Of a DNA stretch of 64,000 nt, positions 17,645-25,837 are shown piece by piece. The first letter of the stretch is position 1. Every line of letters begins with the position of its first letter. The notes beneath the pieces are model-generated. The model made no database searches. It was not told where the DNA came from and saw nothing but the letters and a program-made list of their open reading frames with translations. The translations under genes and the position numbers were made by a program. Origin of the DNA: Gemmobacter lanyuensis (GTDB lineage: Bacteria > Pseudomonadota > Alphaproteobacteria > Rhodobacterales > Rhodobacteraceae); NCBI RefSeq assembly GCF_014652355.1, contig NZ_BMYQ01000001.1, forward strand, positions 184,180 through 248,179, in the 5' to 3' direction.

Positions 17645-19297
17645 ATGGCCCAGATCGACCTTCTTTCCAAGTTGAACAAGACCGGCTCCGGCGTGGATCT
17701 GAAAGAGCTTGCGACCTCGCTGGTCGAAGCCTCGATCTCGGTCCCGAAGCAGACGGCGCAGGATCGGCTGGACAAGACGGAAGTGTCGATTTCCGCCATC
17801 GGCACTGTCCGGTCGCAGCTCTTGTCGGTGCAATCATCGCTCAGCGCGATTGCCGCCAATGACGTGCTGAGCGTGCGGAGCAGTTCCGGCACGGTCGGGA
17901 CGAAGGTCACCGATCGCAACGCCCTTGCCATGGGCGAGACGACAGTCGGTGTCTTGCAGGTGGCAAAATCACAGGTTCTCGAATTTACAGGGTTTTCCTC
18001 CAAAACGGCCACGCTTCCGGCCGGGAAAGTCACACTGGACTTTGGCGCCTGGTACACGCCGGAAGGTGCGACGGAGGAAAGCTTTGCGGTTAAGCCGGGG
18101 ACGCAGACCCTGACGCTGAATGTGTCAGAGGGCACGACGCTGGAAACCTTCGCGCGCCAGATCGATGCGCTTTATGGCCTTACCGCCGCGGTGCTGGACA
18201 AGGGGGACGGGACCTTCTCGCTCGGGGTGCTGACCCAGCCCGGCGCCGGAAACGCCATCCGCCTGACGGTCGAGGAAACCACGCCCGGGTCCGGTCTGGC
18301 CCGCTTTGACACCACCACCACGAATTCGACCGTGCAGGCCCAGGCGGCGCAGAATGCTGTCGTGACCGTGAATGGCATCCAGATTTTCCGTGAAACCAAC
18401 ACCTTGACCGATGTTGTGCCGGGGATGGAGCTGACGATCAGCCAGCCCGGCACCTCGACCCGGCTGACCGTATCGCGGGATCAGGAGATTGCACGCACCA
18501 ACCTCATGACCCTGGTGGAAAAGGTCAACGCGGCCCAGGCCATGCTGACCAAGATGACCGCCCGGGAAACCGAAGACGAAGAGGCGGGTGATCTGGCCGG
18601 AAATGCCGGTCTTCAGGGGTTGAAGCGGCAGCTTGACAGCCTGATCCGCCGCCCGATTGCGGGGTATGGCGACAAACCCGTCTATCTGACCGAACTAGGC
18701 CTGCGGACCCAGCAGGACGGCAGCCTGACGCTGAATGCCAAGGCCTTTGAAAAGGCCTTCGCGGACAATCCATCCGCCTTCGACGCGGTCTTTTCCAACC
18801 GTCTGACGGCCGATGACGAGGGCGTCTCGGTCGTCGGGGTTTCGACCAGGAAGATGACGCCCGGCGTGTTCAGCTTCCAGCGCAATCCGGCGACGGCCGA
18901 GGCCACGATGGGCGATACCACCTTTTCCGGTGTGGATATGGGCGATGGCCGCACCTTCTTTACCGCCGCCGCGGGCGAATTTTCGGGTCTGATCCTGAAG
19001 GTGGATGATGAGGTCGCCTCGGCCCGGATTTCCTATGGCAAGAGCTTCCTGACCCTGCTGGATGAGGTGATCAGCAGCGCCACGGCCAATTCCGGCACCC
19101 TGGACATGATGCGCAACACCGTCACGGCCGAGGCGACGGATGCGCAAAAGACGCTGACCGAACTTGATACCCGGGCCGAGTCGCTCAAGACCATGTATGC
19201 CCAGCGGTTCGGCGCGATGGAGGCCGCAGTGACGCGCTTCAACAGCACGAGCAGCTATCTCGACAGTCTGGTTGCCCAATGGAACAAGAACGAGTGA
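17645..19297 (+). CDS. fliD: Flagellar filament cap protein FliD
   Basis: FliD (HAP2) caps the filament and folds flagellin at the tip. The 550-residue protein has the family N-terminus (about 1-100, with LSKLNKTGSGVDLKELATSL), a beta-rich middle, and the FliD C-terminal domain (about 270-545, with LDTRAESLKTMYAQRFGAME). The start ATG follows CAGAGGAATGACGC. The end overlaps the next gene. Confidence 0.93.
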   Translation: MAQIDLLSKLNKTGSGVDLKELATSLVEASISVPKQTAQDRLDKTEVSISAIGTVRSQLLSVQSSLSAIAANDVLSVRSSSGTVGTKVTDRNALAMGETTVGVLQVAKSQVLEFTGFSSKTATLPAGKVTLDFGAWYTPEGATEESFAVKPGTQTLTLNVSEGTTLETFARQIDALYGLTAAVLDKGDGTFSLGVLTQPGAGNAIRLTVEETTPGSGLARFDTTTTNSTVQAQAAQNAVVTVNGIQIFRETNTLTDVVPGMELTISQPGTSTRLTVSRDQEIARTNLMTLVEKVNAAQAMLTKMTARETEDEEAGDLAGNAGLQGLKRQLDSLIRRPIAGYGDKPVYLTELGLRTQQDGSLTLNAKAFEKAFADNPSAFDAVFSNRLTADDEGVSVVGVSTRKMTPGVFSFQRNPATAEATMGDTTFSGVDMGDGRTFFTAAAGEFSGLILKVDDEVASARISYGKSFLTLLDEVISSATANSGTLDMMRNTVTAEATDAQKTLTELDTRAESLKTMYAQRFGAMEAAVTRFNSTSSYLDSLVAQWNKNE

Positions 19298-19986
19298 TCC
19301 GCAGCGCTGGCTTGGCGCTGTGCCTGTGTCTGTCCCTGGGGGCCGCCATGCCCGCCGGATCGGCCATCGAACCCGGCGCCGCTGACCTGCCTGCGCCCGT
19401 TCCCGCCACGTCGGACGACACCGCCGCCTTCAACGCGGCGGTTGAAGCTTACGCTGCGGGCGATACCAGCCGCGCGGCGGTTCTTTTTGCCGATCTGGCG
19501 CGGGCGGGGGATCCTGATGCCCAGTTCAATCTGGCGCTGATCTATCATTCCGGCGAAGGTGTGCCGCGCAATGATCGTGAGGCGCTGTATTGGGCCTGGC
19601 GCGCGCGGATCGAGGGGCTTCCCGCCGCCGAGCCGCTGATCCGGATGCTGACCGAGCAGGGAGCGCCGGGCCTTGGCCCGTCGATTGCCCCGCGGCTTCT
19701 GACGGATCTTCAGGACGCGCTCAAGGCCGGCCACGGGCATGCCATGCTGGGTGCCGCGCTGGTCATGGCGCAGCTCTCCGATCCTCCGGACCCCGAGGGG
19801 GCCTATCTTTGGCAATCCCTTGCCGCCGCCCTGGGTGAGCCGGGCGCCGCCTCGGCCCGGGACGAAACGCTGGCGGCCCTGCCACCCGAAAGCTGGGCCG
19901 ATCTGGAAGACCGCGCCATGAAGAAGTTCGGCGAATGGTGCGCCACGGCCATTGCGCCGCCCATGGCCTGCAAGCTGGTGAAGTGA
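19279..19986 (+). CDS. Secreted Sel1-like repeat protein
   Basis: This 235-residue protein has an N-terminal signal peptide (hydrophobic core about 9-22). Its Sel1-type helical repeats are seen in AAVLFADLARAGDPDAQFNL (about residues 65-84), continuing with ALIYHSGEGVPRND and EALYWAWRARIEG. A second set covers about 145-190. Sel1 repeats serve protein-protein contacts. Vibrio MotX, a stator-ring protein, is also a secreted Sel1-repeat protein of similar size, but I cannot show orthology. The start may be ATG 19279 or GTG 19294, both overlapping fliD, so it is co-transcribed with the cap gene. Confidence 0.75.
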   Translation: MEQERVIRSAGLALCLCLSLGAAMPAGSAIEPGAADLPAPVPATSDDTAAFNAAVEAYAAGDTSRAAVLFADLARAGDPDAQFNLALIYHSGEGVPRNDREALYWAWRARIEGLPAAEPLIRMLTEQGAPGLGPSIAPRLLTDLQDALKAGHGHAMLGAALVMAQLSDPPDPEGAYLWQSLAAALGEPGAASARDETLAALPPESWADLEDRAMKKFGEWCATAIAPPMACKLVK

Positions 19987-20072
19987 GTTTTGGGCACCGA
20001 GAACCCGGTGCCAAGGCGCAGGCCTGATCCCTGCGCCGTCCGCGCTGACAGCCGTCTCTGCCCCCAAGCACC

Positions 20073-20108
20073 AAAAAAGACCCCGGCATCCAACGGGATA
20101 CCGGGGTC
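20073..20108 (-). terminator. Terminator of the flgP-flgT-flgA-flgM unit
   Basis: Perfect 8-bp stem GACCCCGG/CCGGGGTC followed on the - strand by TTTTTT, 40 bases after the stop of the DUF2802-like gene. Confidence 0.88.
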
Positions 20109-20148
20109 AGGAAGGACGCGCCTTGCAAACGTCCGTGGGTGGGGAGGA

Positions 20149-20523
20149 TCAGTGGCTGCGGAACAATGCGATGGTGCGCGCGGTATCCAGCGAAAGACCC
20201 ATCTCGTCGCTGATGCGGTCGGGGGTCATGCCCTTGCGGACCAAGGCGCTGGCCTGTTCGATCATGCGTTCATCCGCCAGCCATTCGATATCGGCGCGGG
20301 TGGCCGAAATCAGGTCTTCGATCCGGGCGATGGCCACATCATGGCCGCTGTCCAGACGCAGCACACTTTGCTGCAGATTTGCCAGACGTTCATCGATGCG
20401 GGCCAGCTCGGCCCGTTCCTTCCGCAGCTCGCGGAAATGGCGGAAGCCCTGCCACAACAAGGTTGCGGCAACACCAAGCGCCGTGACTGCCAAGGTAATC
20501 AGGGTCAGGGTAAGGGCTGTCAT
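20149..20523 (-). CDS. DUF2802-like membrane protein downstream of flgM
   Basis: This is a 124-residue protein with one N-terminal transmembrane helix (about 4-24), a coiled coil (about 30-60), and a C-terminal segment MIEQASALVRKGMTPDRISDEMGLSLDTARTIALF that resembles the short helix-turn-helix-like motif of DUF2802 proteins. Those occur in flagellar clusters of gamma-proteobacteria. It starts 14 bases after flgM and ends before a strong terminator. FlgN usually occupies this spot, but FlgN is soluble and this protein is membrane-bound, so I do not call it FlgN. Function is unknown. Confidence 0.65.
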   Translation of the reverse strand: MTALTLTLITLAVTALGVAATLLWQGFRHFRELRKERAELARIDERLANLQQSVLRLDSGHDVAIARIEDLISATRADIEWLADERMIEQASALVRKGMTPDRISDEMGLSLDTARTIALFRSH

Positions 20524-20537
20524 CTGGGCACTCCGGT

Positions 20538-20834
20538 TTAGTGCGCGAACTCGAACAGATCCCGCGTCAGGCTTTCCGCGATCCGCTCGGGGTCGGGCTT
20601 GTAGCTGCCATCGGCAATTGCGGATTTGATCGCGTTCACCCGTTCAAAATCAATGGGCGGCCCCGCTTGCAACGCCGCAGGAAGGGCGGTTGCCTCGGTG
20701 CTCAGGCTTACGGTTTCCGAACCGGTCGTGGTCGCAGGACCATCCGGTGCGGCGGTGCGGGCGCGGCTGTCGATCGCGGTGGGATCACCTTGCAGCAGCA
20801 CGCGACCCGGCTGTGTGTTGATAGGCTGGACCAT
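20538..20834 (-). CDS. flgM: Anti-sigma-28 factor FlgM
   Basis: FlgM holds FliA inactive until the hook is finished and FlgM is exported. The 98-residue protein has an unstructured N-terminal half and the conserved sigma-binding C-terminus, with FERVNAIKSAIADGSYKPDP followed by ERIAESL. I chose ATG 20834, which follows GAGGGGG at good spacing; a start at 20870 would put that site inside the gene. It has its own late promoter upstream, so FliA would induce its own inhibitor. Confidence 0.93.
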   Translation of the reverse strand: MVQPINTQPGRVLLQGDPTAIDSRARTAAPDGPATTTGSETVSLSTEATALPAALQAGPPIDFERVNAIKSAIADGSYKPDPERIAESLTRDLFEFAH

Positions 20835-20860
20835 TTGGGCATCCCCCTCATTTGAAGAGC

Positions 20861-20887
20861 TAAACGGCACTCTTTCACGGAGTGTTA
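20861..20887 (-). promoter_or_regulatory. FliA (sigma-28) promoter of flgM
   Basis: On the - strand TAAC, 15 bases, then GCCGTTTA, about 27 bases before the flgM start. It overlaps the last codons of flgA and contains the small inverted repeat CACTC/GAGTG. Confidence 0.68.
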
Positions 20888-21582
20888 GCCGCCATTGCCA
20901 AGTTATCCCGGCCGATCACGCGGGCGCGAATTTCGCGGCCGCTGACGGGGTGGCGCAATCGGATCACCTCGCCTGTTTCCCCATTTTCAAGGGGAAGAAC
21001 GGTCACGGTGACCGAAATGCCCCGGGTCGTCAGGGTCAGGGTGGCGGGTGTATCTGCCTCGACGGCATAGTCAGTCTCCAATTGGCGGGCGAGCAACGGC
21101 TGACCGCCGCCCAGGCCCTGTTTCAGCCGCCGCCCGATGACCAGGGCGGGGTCTTCGAAGACCTCGGCCCGGCCAAGGGCAGAGGCGGGTTGCAGTGCAA
21201 TGTCCTCGGGGCCAATCACGGCGCCCTTGGGCAGGCTGCGGGTCAGCACCAGAACCTCGCGCTGTGGCGCTTCGGGCGCCTTTGCGCCGCGCGGGAGCGC
21301 GCTGGGGCTGGCGGCACTGCGCAGCACCCGTTTCCAGACCGGGTCGGCGCAGCGCAATTCGATGGACCGCCAGCTGCCCTGAAACGGCAGGACTTCGGGC
21401 GGGGTCGTGCAGGCGGGCAGGGGGCGCGCCGGGACGGTGATCTCGGTGGCGGGCTGACCCGCAGCCTCCATTGCCGCCCGCACCAGTGCCTGCACCTCGA
21501 GCGCCTCAAGTGCGCGGGCCTGCGGCGCGAGCATCGCCGCGATCAGGGCGCCGTAGCCCAACACTCGGGCCGGGGCGATCAT
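20875..21582 (-). CDS. flgA: Flagellar P-ring assembly chaperone FlgA
   Basis: FlgA is a periplasmic chaperone for the P-ring protein FlgI. The 235-residue protein has a signal peptide (about 1-24), an N-terminal linker domain, and the SAF/FlgA domain (about 110-235), with LTRSLPKGAVIGPEDIAL and, near the end, VSGREIRARVIGRDNLAM. Its ATG overlaps the flgT stop by four bases. Confidence 0.93.
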   Translation of the reverse strand: MIAPARVLGYGALIAAMLAPQARALEALEVQALVRAAMEAAGQPATEITVPARPLPACTTPPEVLPFQGSWRSIELRCADPVWKRVLRSAASPSALPRGAKAPEAPQREVLVLTRSLPKGAVIGPEDIALQPASALGRAEVFEDPALVIGRRLKQGLGGGQPLLARQLETDYAVEADTPATLTLTTRGISVTVTVLPLENGETGEVIRLRHPVSGREIRARVIGRDNLAMAANTP

Positions 21583-22661
21583 GGGTCGCTTTCCAGAAAC
21601 TGGACCGGCCGGCCCGCAAAGGCCGAGGCGGGTTGACCGGGATCAAGCGGCCGCAGCACCACGCGTTCGGCGCCCAGCTCGACAATCTCCAGCATTTCGG
21701 TGCTGGCGTTGCGGTCGGCGGTAAAGGCGATGGCCCCGCGGGTCAGACCCTGCGCCCGCCCCACCGGGGCCGAGATGGTGCCGCCGCTGACTGACAGCAC
21801 GATGCTGACGGGTTCGCACAGCTTCTGTTGCATGAGATCGGCGAAATAGGGCTCTGCCTCGCCCGCCAGATCGGCGGCCAGCCGGTCGCGGCCGGGTTTC
21901 GCAAGTTCGGCCACCCGCCCCAACGGCGAGACGCCCGGAAGCTTGACCGCGCGATGCAGGCGGTAGGTCTTGCTCTCGCCCTGACCGCCCAGAAAGGTGA
22001 TGTCGAGATCCAGCGTCAGCGCCTTGCCCGAAAGGCCCGCGGCCTCGGTGTTCATGTCGATCCGCAGGACCAGACCTTGATCGCCGGGGTTCAGGTGGAC
22101 GGACCCCTGGGTCAAGGTCAGGTAATCGCTGGTCTGACCCTGTCTGGGCGGGGGGCGGTTGGTGATCTGCTTGACCGTCACATCCCGCGTGCGGGCCAGA
22201 CGTTCGAGGATGGTGCGGCTGATCCGCTGCGCCAGCGGCTCGGCCCAGGCGGGCGCCGAGGAGGAGACGCGGATTTCCGGCGCATAGGCGATGACCTGCA
22301 TCTTGCGGTTCTGGCAGCCGCCCGCGCCCTCGGGGCCGACGGTGGCCCGGATGGTCACCTGACAGACCCCGCCCGCGCAGGATTGCGCCAGCACCTGATG
22401 GCCCAACACACGCCCCACCGGCCGCACGATCACCAGGTCCGAGGTGATGCGCGCCTTGTCCAGCACGCTATGGCCCGTGACCTTTGCCCCCCCGGCCATG
22501 GCGGCTTGCAACAGCGCGTCGGCAAGCGCACGGCGGCGCGCGCTGTCCTGATCGTCGGTGCTGTTCTGCAGCGCCTGACCTGTGACATCAATCACCAGGG
22601 TCTGGGCCGTGGCCGCGACGGGCGGGGCCAGCAGGCAAAGCGACAGGGCCAGCGCGCGCAT
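21579..22661 (-). CDS. flgT: Flagellar H-ring protein FlgT
   Basis: FlgT is a periplasmic protein first described in the Vibrio H ring; a distant R. sphaeroides homologue interacts with MotB and FliL and is needed for rotation. This 360-residue protein has a signal peptide (1-19), an N-terminal domain resembling LPP20/FlgT-N (about 25-110, with DSARRRALADALLQAAM), a middle domain (about 110-270) and a C-terminal small beta domain (about 285-360). It sits between flgP and flgA. The call relies on domain layout and gene order because the sequence is divergent. Confidence 0.75.
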   Translation of the reverse strand: MRALALSLCLLAPPVAATAQTLVIDVTGQALQNSTDDQDSARRRALADALLQAAMAGGAKVTGHSVLDKARITSDLVIVRPVGRVLGHQVLAQSCAGGVCQVTIRATVGPEGAGGCQNRKMQVIAYAPEIRVSSSAPAWAEPLAQRISRTILERLARTRDVTVKQITNRPPPRQGQTSDYLTLTQGSVHLNPGDQGLVLRIDMNTEAAGLSGKALTLDLDITFLGGQGESKTYRLHRAVKLPGVSPLGRVAELAKPGRDRLAADLAGEAEPYFADLMQQKLCEPVSIVLSVSGGTISAPVGRAQGLTRGAIAFTADRNASTEMLEIVELGAERVVLRPLDPGQPASAFAGRPVQFLESDP

Positions 22662-22666
22662 CGGGA

Positions 22667-23209
22667 TCAGTACCCCCGCGCCATGCGGACGATATAGCCC
22701 AGCGTGCCGCGGTCGATTTCCAGTTCGACCTCATAGCCGTCGGTGCCGCGCGGGGTGATGCGGCGGGTCTTGGCGCCCCGCAGCGTCCCGGAAATGCGCG
22801 CGGCGAGCTGGTCGATCTCGATCCGGCTGCCGGTCATGTTGGTCGAGCTTTGCAGCGCGATGCCGTGGATCTGTTCGGTGAGGTCGCGCATCGCCTCAAG
22901 GCGGGCGGCACGGATGGCGAGCAGGCGTTTTTCGTTATGGGTCTTGCCGGGCTGCGTCGCGATCTGGGCAAAGCCGCGCCCGACCAGCGGTTCGACCGTT
23001 GGGGCAGGGGCTGCAGCAGCAGCGGCGGCGATGCCCGGGGCCTGCAGCGGCGCCGAGACGGAATCAAGCTGGTCCTTCACCTCGGCCAGCGCCTTGGCGC
23101 GGGGGCCGGGGTCGGGGGGCAGGGCTTGCCGGGCCGTCTGCGGGCCACAGGCCGCCACCGCAATCGGCAGCGCCAGGATGAGGGGCAAGGATCGGGTCAG
23201 CGGCGGCAC
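22667..23209 (-). CDS. flgP: Flagellar outer-membrane lipoprotein FlgP
   Basis: FlgP is an outer-membrane lipoprotein with an LPP20 domain, required for flagellum assembly in R. sphaeroides. The protein has a lipoprotein signal ending in PIAVAAC (Cys at residue 21), a Pro/Ala linker, and the LPP20 domain (about 85-175), with LLAIRAARLEAMRDLTEQIH and the C-terminal phrase VELEIDRGTLGYIVRM. No ATG gives this N-terminus; GTG 23209, eight bases after GGAG, is the best start, and GTG 23218 is possible. It is the first gene of the flgP-flgT-flgA unit. Confidence 0.8.
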   Translation of the reverse strand: MPPLTRSLPLILALPIAVAACGPQTARQALPPDPGPRAKALAEVKDQLDSVSAPLQAPGIAAAAAAAPAPTVEPLVGRGFAQIATQPGKTHNEKRLLAIRAARLEAMRDLTEQIHGIALQSSTNMTGSRIEIDQLAARISGTLRGAKTRRITPRGTDGYEVELEIDRGTLGYIVRMARGY

Positions 23210-23256
23210 TTTGGGCACTCCATCTCGGGCGGGCAGCAGGTTTCGGAAGGGCTCAG

Positions 23257-23272
23257 TGCAAAGCCCGTGCCA
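23257..23272 (-). promoter_or_regulatory. Sigma-54 promoter of flgP-flgT-flgA
   Basis: On the - strand TGGCAC-GGGCT-TTGCA, a perfect match to the sigma-54 consensus, with the -12 GC about 50 bases before the flgP start. Confidence 0.85.
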
Positions 23273-23386
23273 TCTGCAGCGGCAGGTTGGGGCATTGCAG
23301 GCAGAGGCCGCGATCCCCCGCCGTTCCTCCGAGTGTCTAGCGCGCGCGGGCCGCCGTTCGTGATCGTCCGGCAGGCTCAGGCCTAG

Positions 23387-23476
23387 GGCAAGTGTTTCCC
23401 GCGCGCGGGCCTCCGGGCGCTGACGGGACAGCCACGTCTCGCGATGGCAAGCGTTTCCCGCGCGCGCGGGCCTCCG
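23387..23476. repeat. Two direct repeats between divergent sigma-54 promoters
   Basis: GGCAAGTGTTTCCCGCG at 23387 and GGCAAGCGTTTCCCGCG at 23446 begin two near-identical units of 29 and 31 bp ending in GCGGGCCTCCG. Each contains a perfect palindrome of the form CCC(GC)nGGG. They lie 115-205 bp upstream of the flgP promoter and 90-180 bp upstream of the flhA promoter, the usual distance for activator-binding sites. Confidence 0.6.
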
Positions 23477-23565
23477 CCTTGCCTGCCCCCGCCTTGCCCG
23501 CCCGTGATCCCTCATTCTGCCCGGCTGCCGCCTGCCCGCGCAGGGCGAGCGGGCCACCCTCGGCT

Positions 23566-23581
23566 TGGCATGGCACTTGCA
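23566..23581 (+). promoter_or_regulatory. Sigma-54 promoter of flhA
   Basis: TGGCAT-GGCAC-TTGCA matches the consensus with one mismatch. It begins one base after the ATG of the longest flhA reading frame, so the true start must lie downstream. Confidence 0.82.
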
Positions 23582-23669
23582 GACCTCTGCCCGAACCCAG
23601 CCTTCGGAGCCGATCCATGTCCGACGCCAGCCTTTCCCTTTCCTGCGCCCCGCGCTGCGGAGCCCGTGC

Positions 23670-25832
23670 ATGACTGCCCCGGCCCGCGTCTCTGCCGGTG
23701 ATCAGGGCTTCAAGGCCCAGCTGGGCACACTGGCGCTGCCGGTCGGTATCCTGTGCATGCTGGCCATGATGATCGTGCCGCTGCCGGTGGCGCTGCTCGA
23801 TATCTTCTTCGTGGGCAATATCCTGCTGTCGCTGCTGGTGCTGATGGTGGCGATCAACAGCCAGCGCCCGCTGGATTTCTCAAGCTTTCCAAGCCTCTTG
23901 CTGATCGGAACGGTGCTGCGTCTGGCCCTGAACGTCGCTTCGACCCGCGTCGTGCTGGGCGAAGGACACACCGGTCATGGCGCGGCGGGCCAGGTGATCC
24001 AGGCTTTCGGCGATTTCGTCATCGCGGGCAATTTCGTGGTGGGCTTTCTGGTGTTTGCCATTCTGGTCATCATCAACCTTGTGGTGCTGACCAAGGGGGC
24101 GGGCCGCGTGTCCGAAGTTTCGGCCCGCTTCACGCTGGACGCCATGCCCGGCAAGCAGATGGCCATCGATGCCGATCTGAACGCGGGCCTGATGACCCCG
24201 GATGAGGCCAAGGCCCGCCGGATCGAAGTTGCGGCCGAGGCCGACTTTTACGGCTCGATGGATGGTGCGTCGAAATTCGTGAAGGGCGACGCGGTTGCCG
24301 GTATCCTCATCCTGGCGATCAACGTGATCGGCGGGGTGCTGATCGGCACGCTGCAACACGGGCTGACGTTGAACGAGGCCGCCTCGACCTATGTGCTTCT
24401 GGCCATCGGGGACGGGCTTGTCGCGCAGATCCCGGCACTGCTTCTGTCGATCGCCACCGCCATCATCGTGACCCGCGCGGCCGCAGCCAGCAACATGGGT
24501 GCGCTGATCGGCAAACAGGTCAACATGCCGGATGCCTGGATGCCGGTTGCGGGCGTTCTGCTGACGCTGGGCCTTGTGCCGGGGATGCCGAACCTTATCC
24601 TGCTGACGGCTGCGGCGATTGCCGGGGGCTTTGGCTGGTCTTCCCGCCGCAAGCTTGACGGGGAGGCTGCCGCTGCCGCAGGGGCCAAGGGCGGGGCAGC
24701 CCCGGCTGCAAAGGGTGGCGGTGCCGCACCTGGCAAGGCGTCCTCGGGTGGTGCTGCATCGCAGGATGCGATCACCCCGGAAGAAGTTTCCGATCACGCG
24801 CCGCTCTCGCTCCAGATCGGCTATGGCCTGATCCCGCTGGCCGGGGATGGTGGCGGGGTGCTGGTGCCGCGCATCACCGCGATCCGCCGCGAAATCTCGC
24901 GCGCAATGGGGTTCGTGGTGCCGGGGGTGCGCATCCGCGATGACCTGACGCTGGGGCCGAACCAGTACCGCATCCGCATCGGCCAGACCATCATGGGCGA
25001 GGATGTTGTCTATCCTGACCGCAAGCTTGCCATTCCCGGTGCTGGCTCCACGCGCAAGCTCAAGGGCGTGAACGTCAAGGACCCCAGCTTCGGTCTCGAT
25101 GCAGTGTGGATCCTGCCCCATCAACAGGTCGAGGCCGAGGCCGATGACCATATGGTCATCGAACCCGAGGCGGTTATCGCGACCCATCTGGGGCAGGTGT
25201 TGCAGAAACACGCAGGCGACCTGATCGGCCCCGATGAGGTGCAGGCTCTGCTGGATACGCTGGCCAAGGCCGCGCCCACGCTGGTGCAGTCGGTGGTGCC
25301 GAAACTGGTGCCGCTGCATGTGGTCACCTCGGTCCTGCGCTGCCTGCTGAATGAACGGGTGCCGATTTCCGACATGCGCAAGATCCTCGAGGGTCTGGCA
25401 CTGGTGTCGGGGCGTACCCAGAACCCGCAGGAAATGGCCGAGGCGCTGCGCCCCGCGCTGGTGCCGCTGCTGCTGCAGCAACTGGTGCCCGTCACCGCGC
25501 CGCTGCCGCTCATCACCTTGGAACCCGATCTGGAACAGATGCTGATGCGCGCCCGCCGCCCTGCGCCCGACGAAGGGCTGGTCATCGACGGTGGCCTTGC
25601 GGGCACCATGGTGCGCTCGTTGTCGCAAACGCTCGAGGCCGCATCGGGCCGCGGGCAGCGCCCGGTGGTGATCGTGGCCCAGGCCCTGCGCCGCAGCTTT
25701 GCCGCTTTCCTGCGGCCGCACCTGTCGGATGCCGTGGTGCTGGGCATTCATGAATTGCCCGAAGCCCGGCGCATCGAAGTCATCGCCGCGATTGGCGGGC
25801 CCTCGGCCCTGCCCGGCCAGAAAGAAGGGTGA
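23670..25832 (+). CDS. flhA: Flagellar export gate protein FlhA
   Basis: FlhA forms the nonameric export ring that docks substrate-chaperone complexes. The 720-residue protein has about eight membrane helices in the first 330 residues, the FHIPEP signature region (about 140-180, with FTLDAMPGKQMAIDADLNAG), an Ala/Gly-rich linker (about 330-370), and the cytoplasmic docking domain. I chose ATG 23670, which follows a GCGGAG motif and gives the usual short N-terminus; the longer frame from 23565 includes the promoter. It leads the flhA-flhF-fliA unit. Confidence 0.95.
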   Translation: MTAPARVSAGDQGFKAQLGTLALPVGILCMLAMMIVPLPVALLDIFFVGNILLSLLVLMVAINSQRPLDFSSFPSLLLIGTVLRLALNVASTRVVLGEGHTGHGAAGQVIQAFGDFVIAGNFVVGFLVFAILVIINLVVLTKGAGRVSEVSARFTLDAMPGKQMAIDADLNAGLMTPDEAKARRIEVAAEADFYGSMDGASKFVKGDAVAGILILAINVIGGVLIGTLQHGLTLNEAASTYVLLAIGDGLVAQIPALLLSIATAIIVTRAAAASNMGALIGKQVNMPDAWMPVAGVLLTLGLVPGMPNLILLTAAAIAGGFGWSSRRKLDGEAAAAAGAKGGAAPAAKGGGAAPGKASSGGAASQDAITPEEVSDHAPLSLQIGYGLIPLAGDGGGVLVPRITAIRREISRAMGFVVPGVRIRDDLTLGPNQYRIRIGQTIMGEDVVYPDRKLAIPGAGSTRKLKGVNVKDPSFGLDAVWILPHQQVEAEADDHMVIEPEAVIATHLGQVLQKHAGDLIGPDEVQALLDTLAKAAPTLVQSVVPKLVPLHVVTSVLRCLLNERVPISDMRKILEGLALVSGRTQNPQEMAEALRPALVPLLLQQLVPVTAPLPLITLEPDLEQMLMRARRPAPDEGLVIDGGLAGTMVRSLSQTLEAASGRGQRPVVIVAQALRRSFAAFLRPHLSDAVVLGIHELPEARRIEVIAAIGGPSALPGQKEG

Positions 25833-25837
25833 GGACC

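Larger units (their letters stand above)
23210..23669. other. Divergent flgP-flhA intergenic region
   Basis: About 460 bp without a supported gene. It contains the two outward-facing sigma-54 promoters, the direct-repeat pair between them, and several GC-rich inverted repeats. The long open frames crossing it lack ribosome binding sites and overlap the promoters. Confidence 0.75.

Noticed and set aside
19992-20011. GGCACCG/CGGTGCC hairpin after the Sel1 gene as an intrinsic terminator
   Set aside because: No T-run follows; it may still slow polymerase, but I did not list it as a feature.
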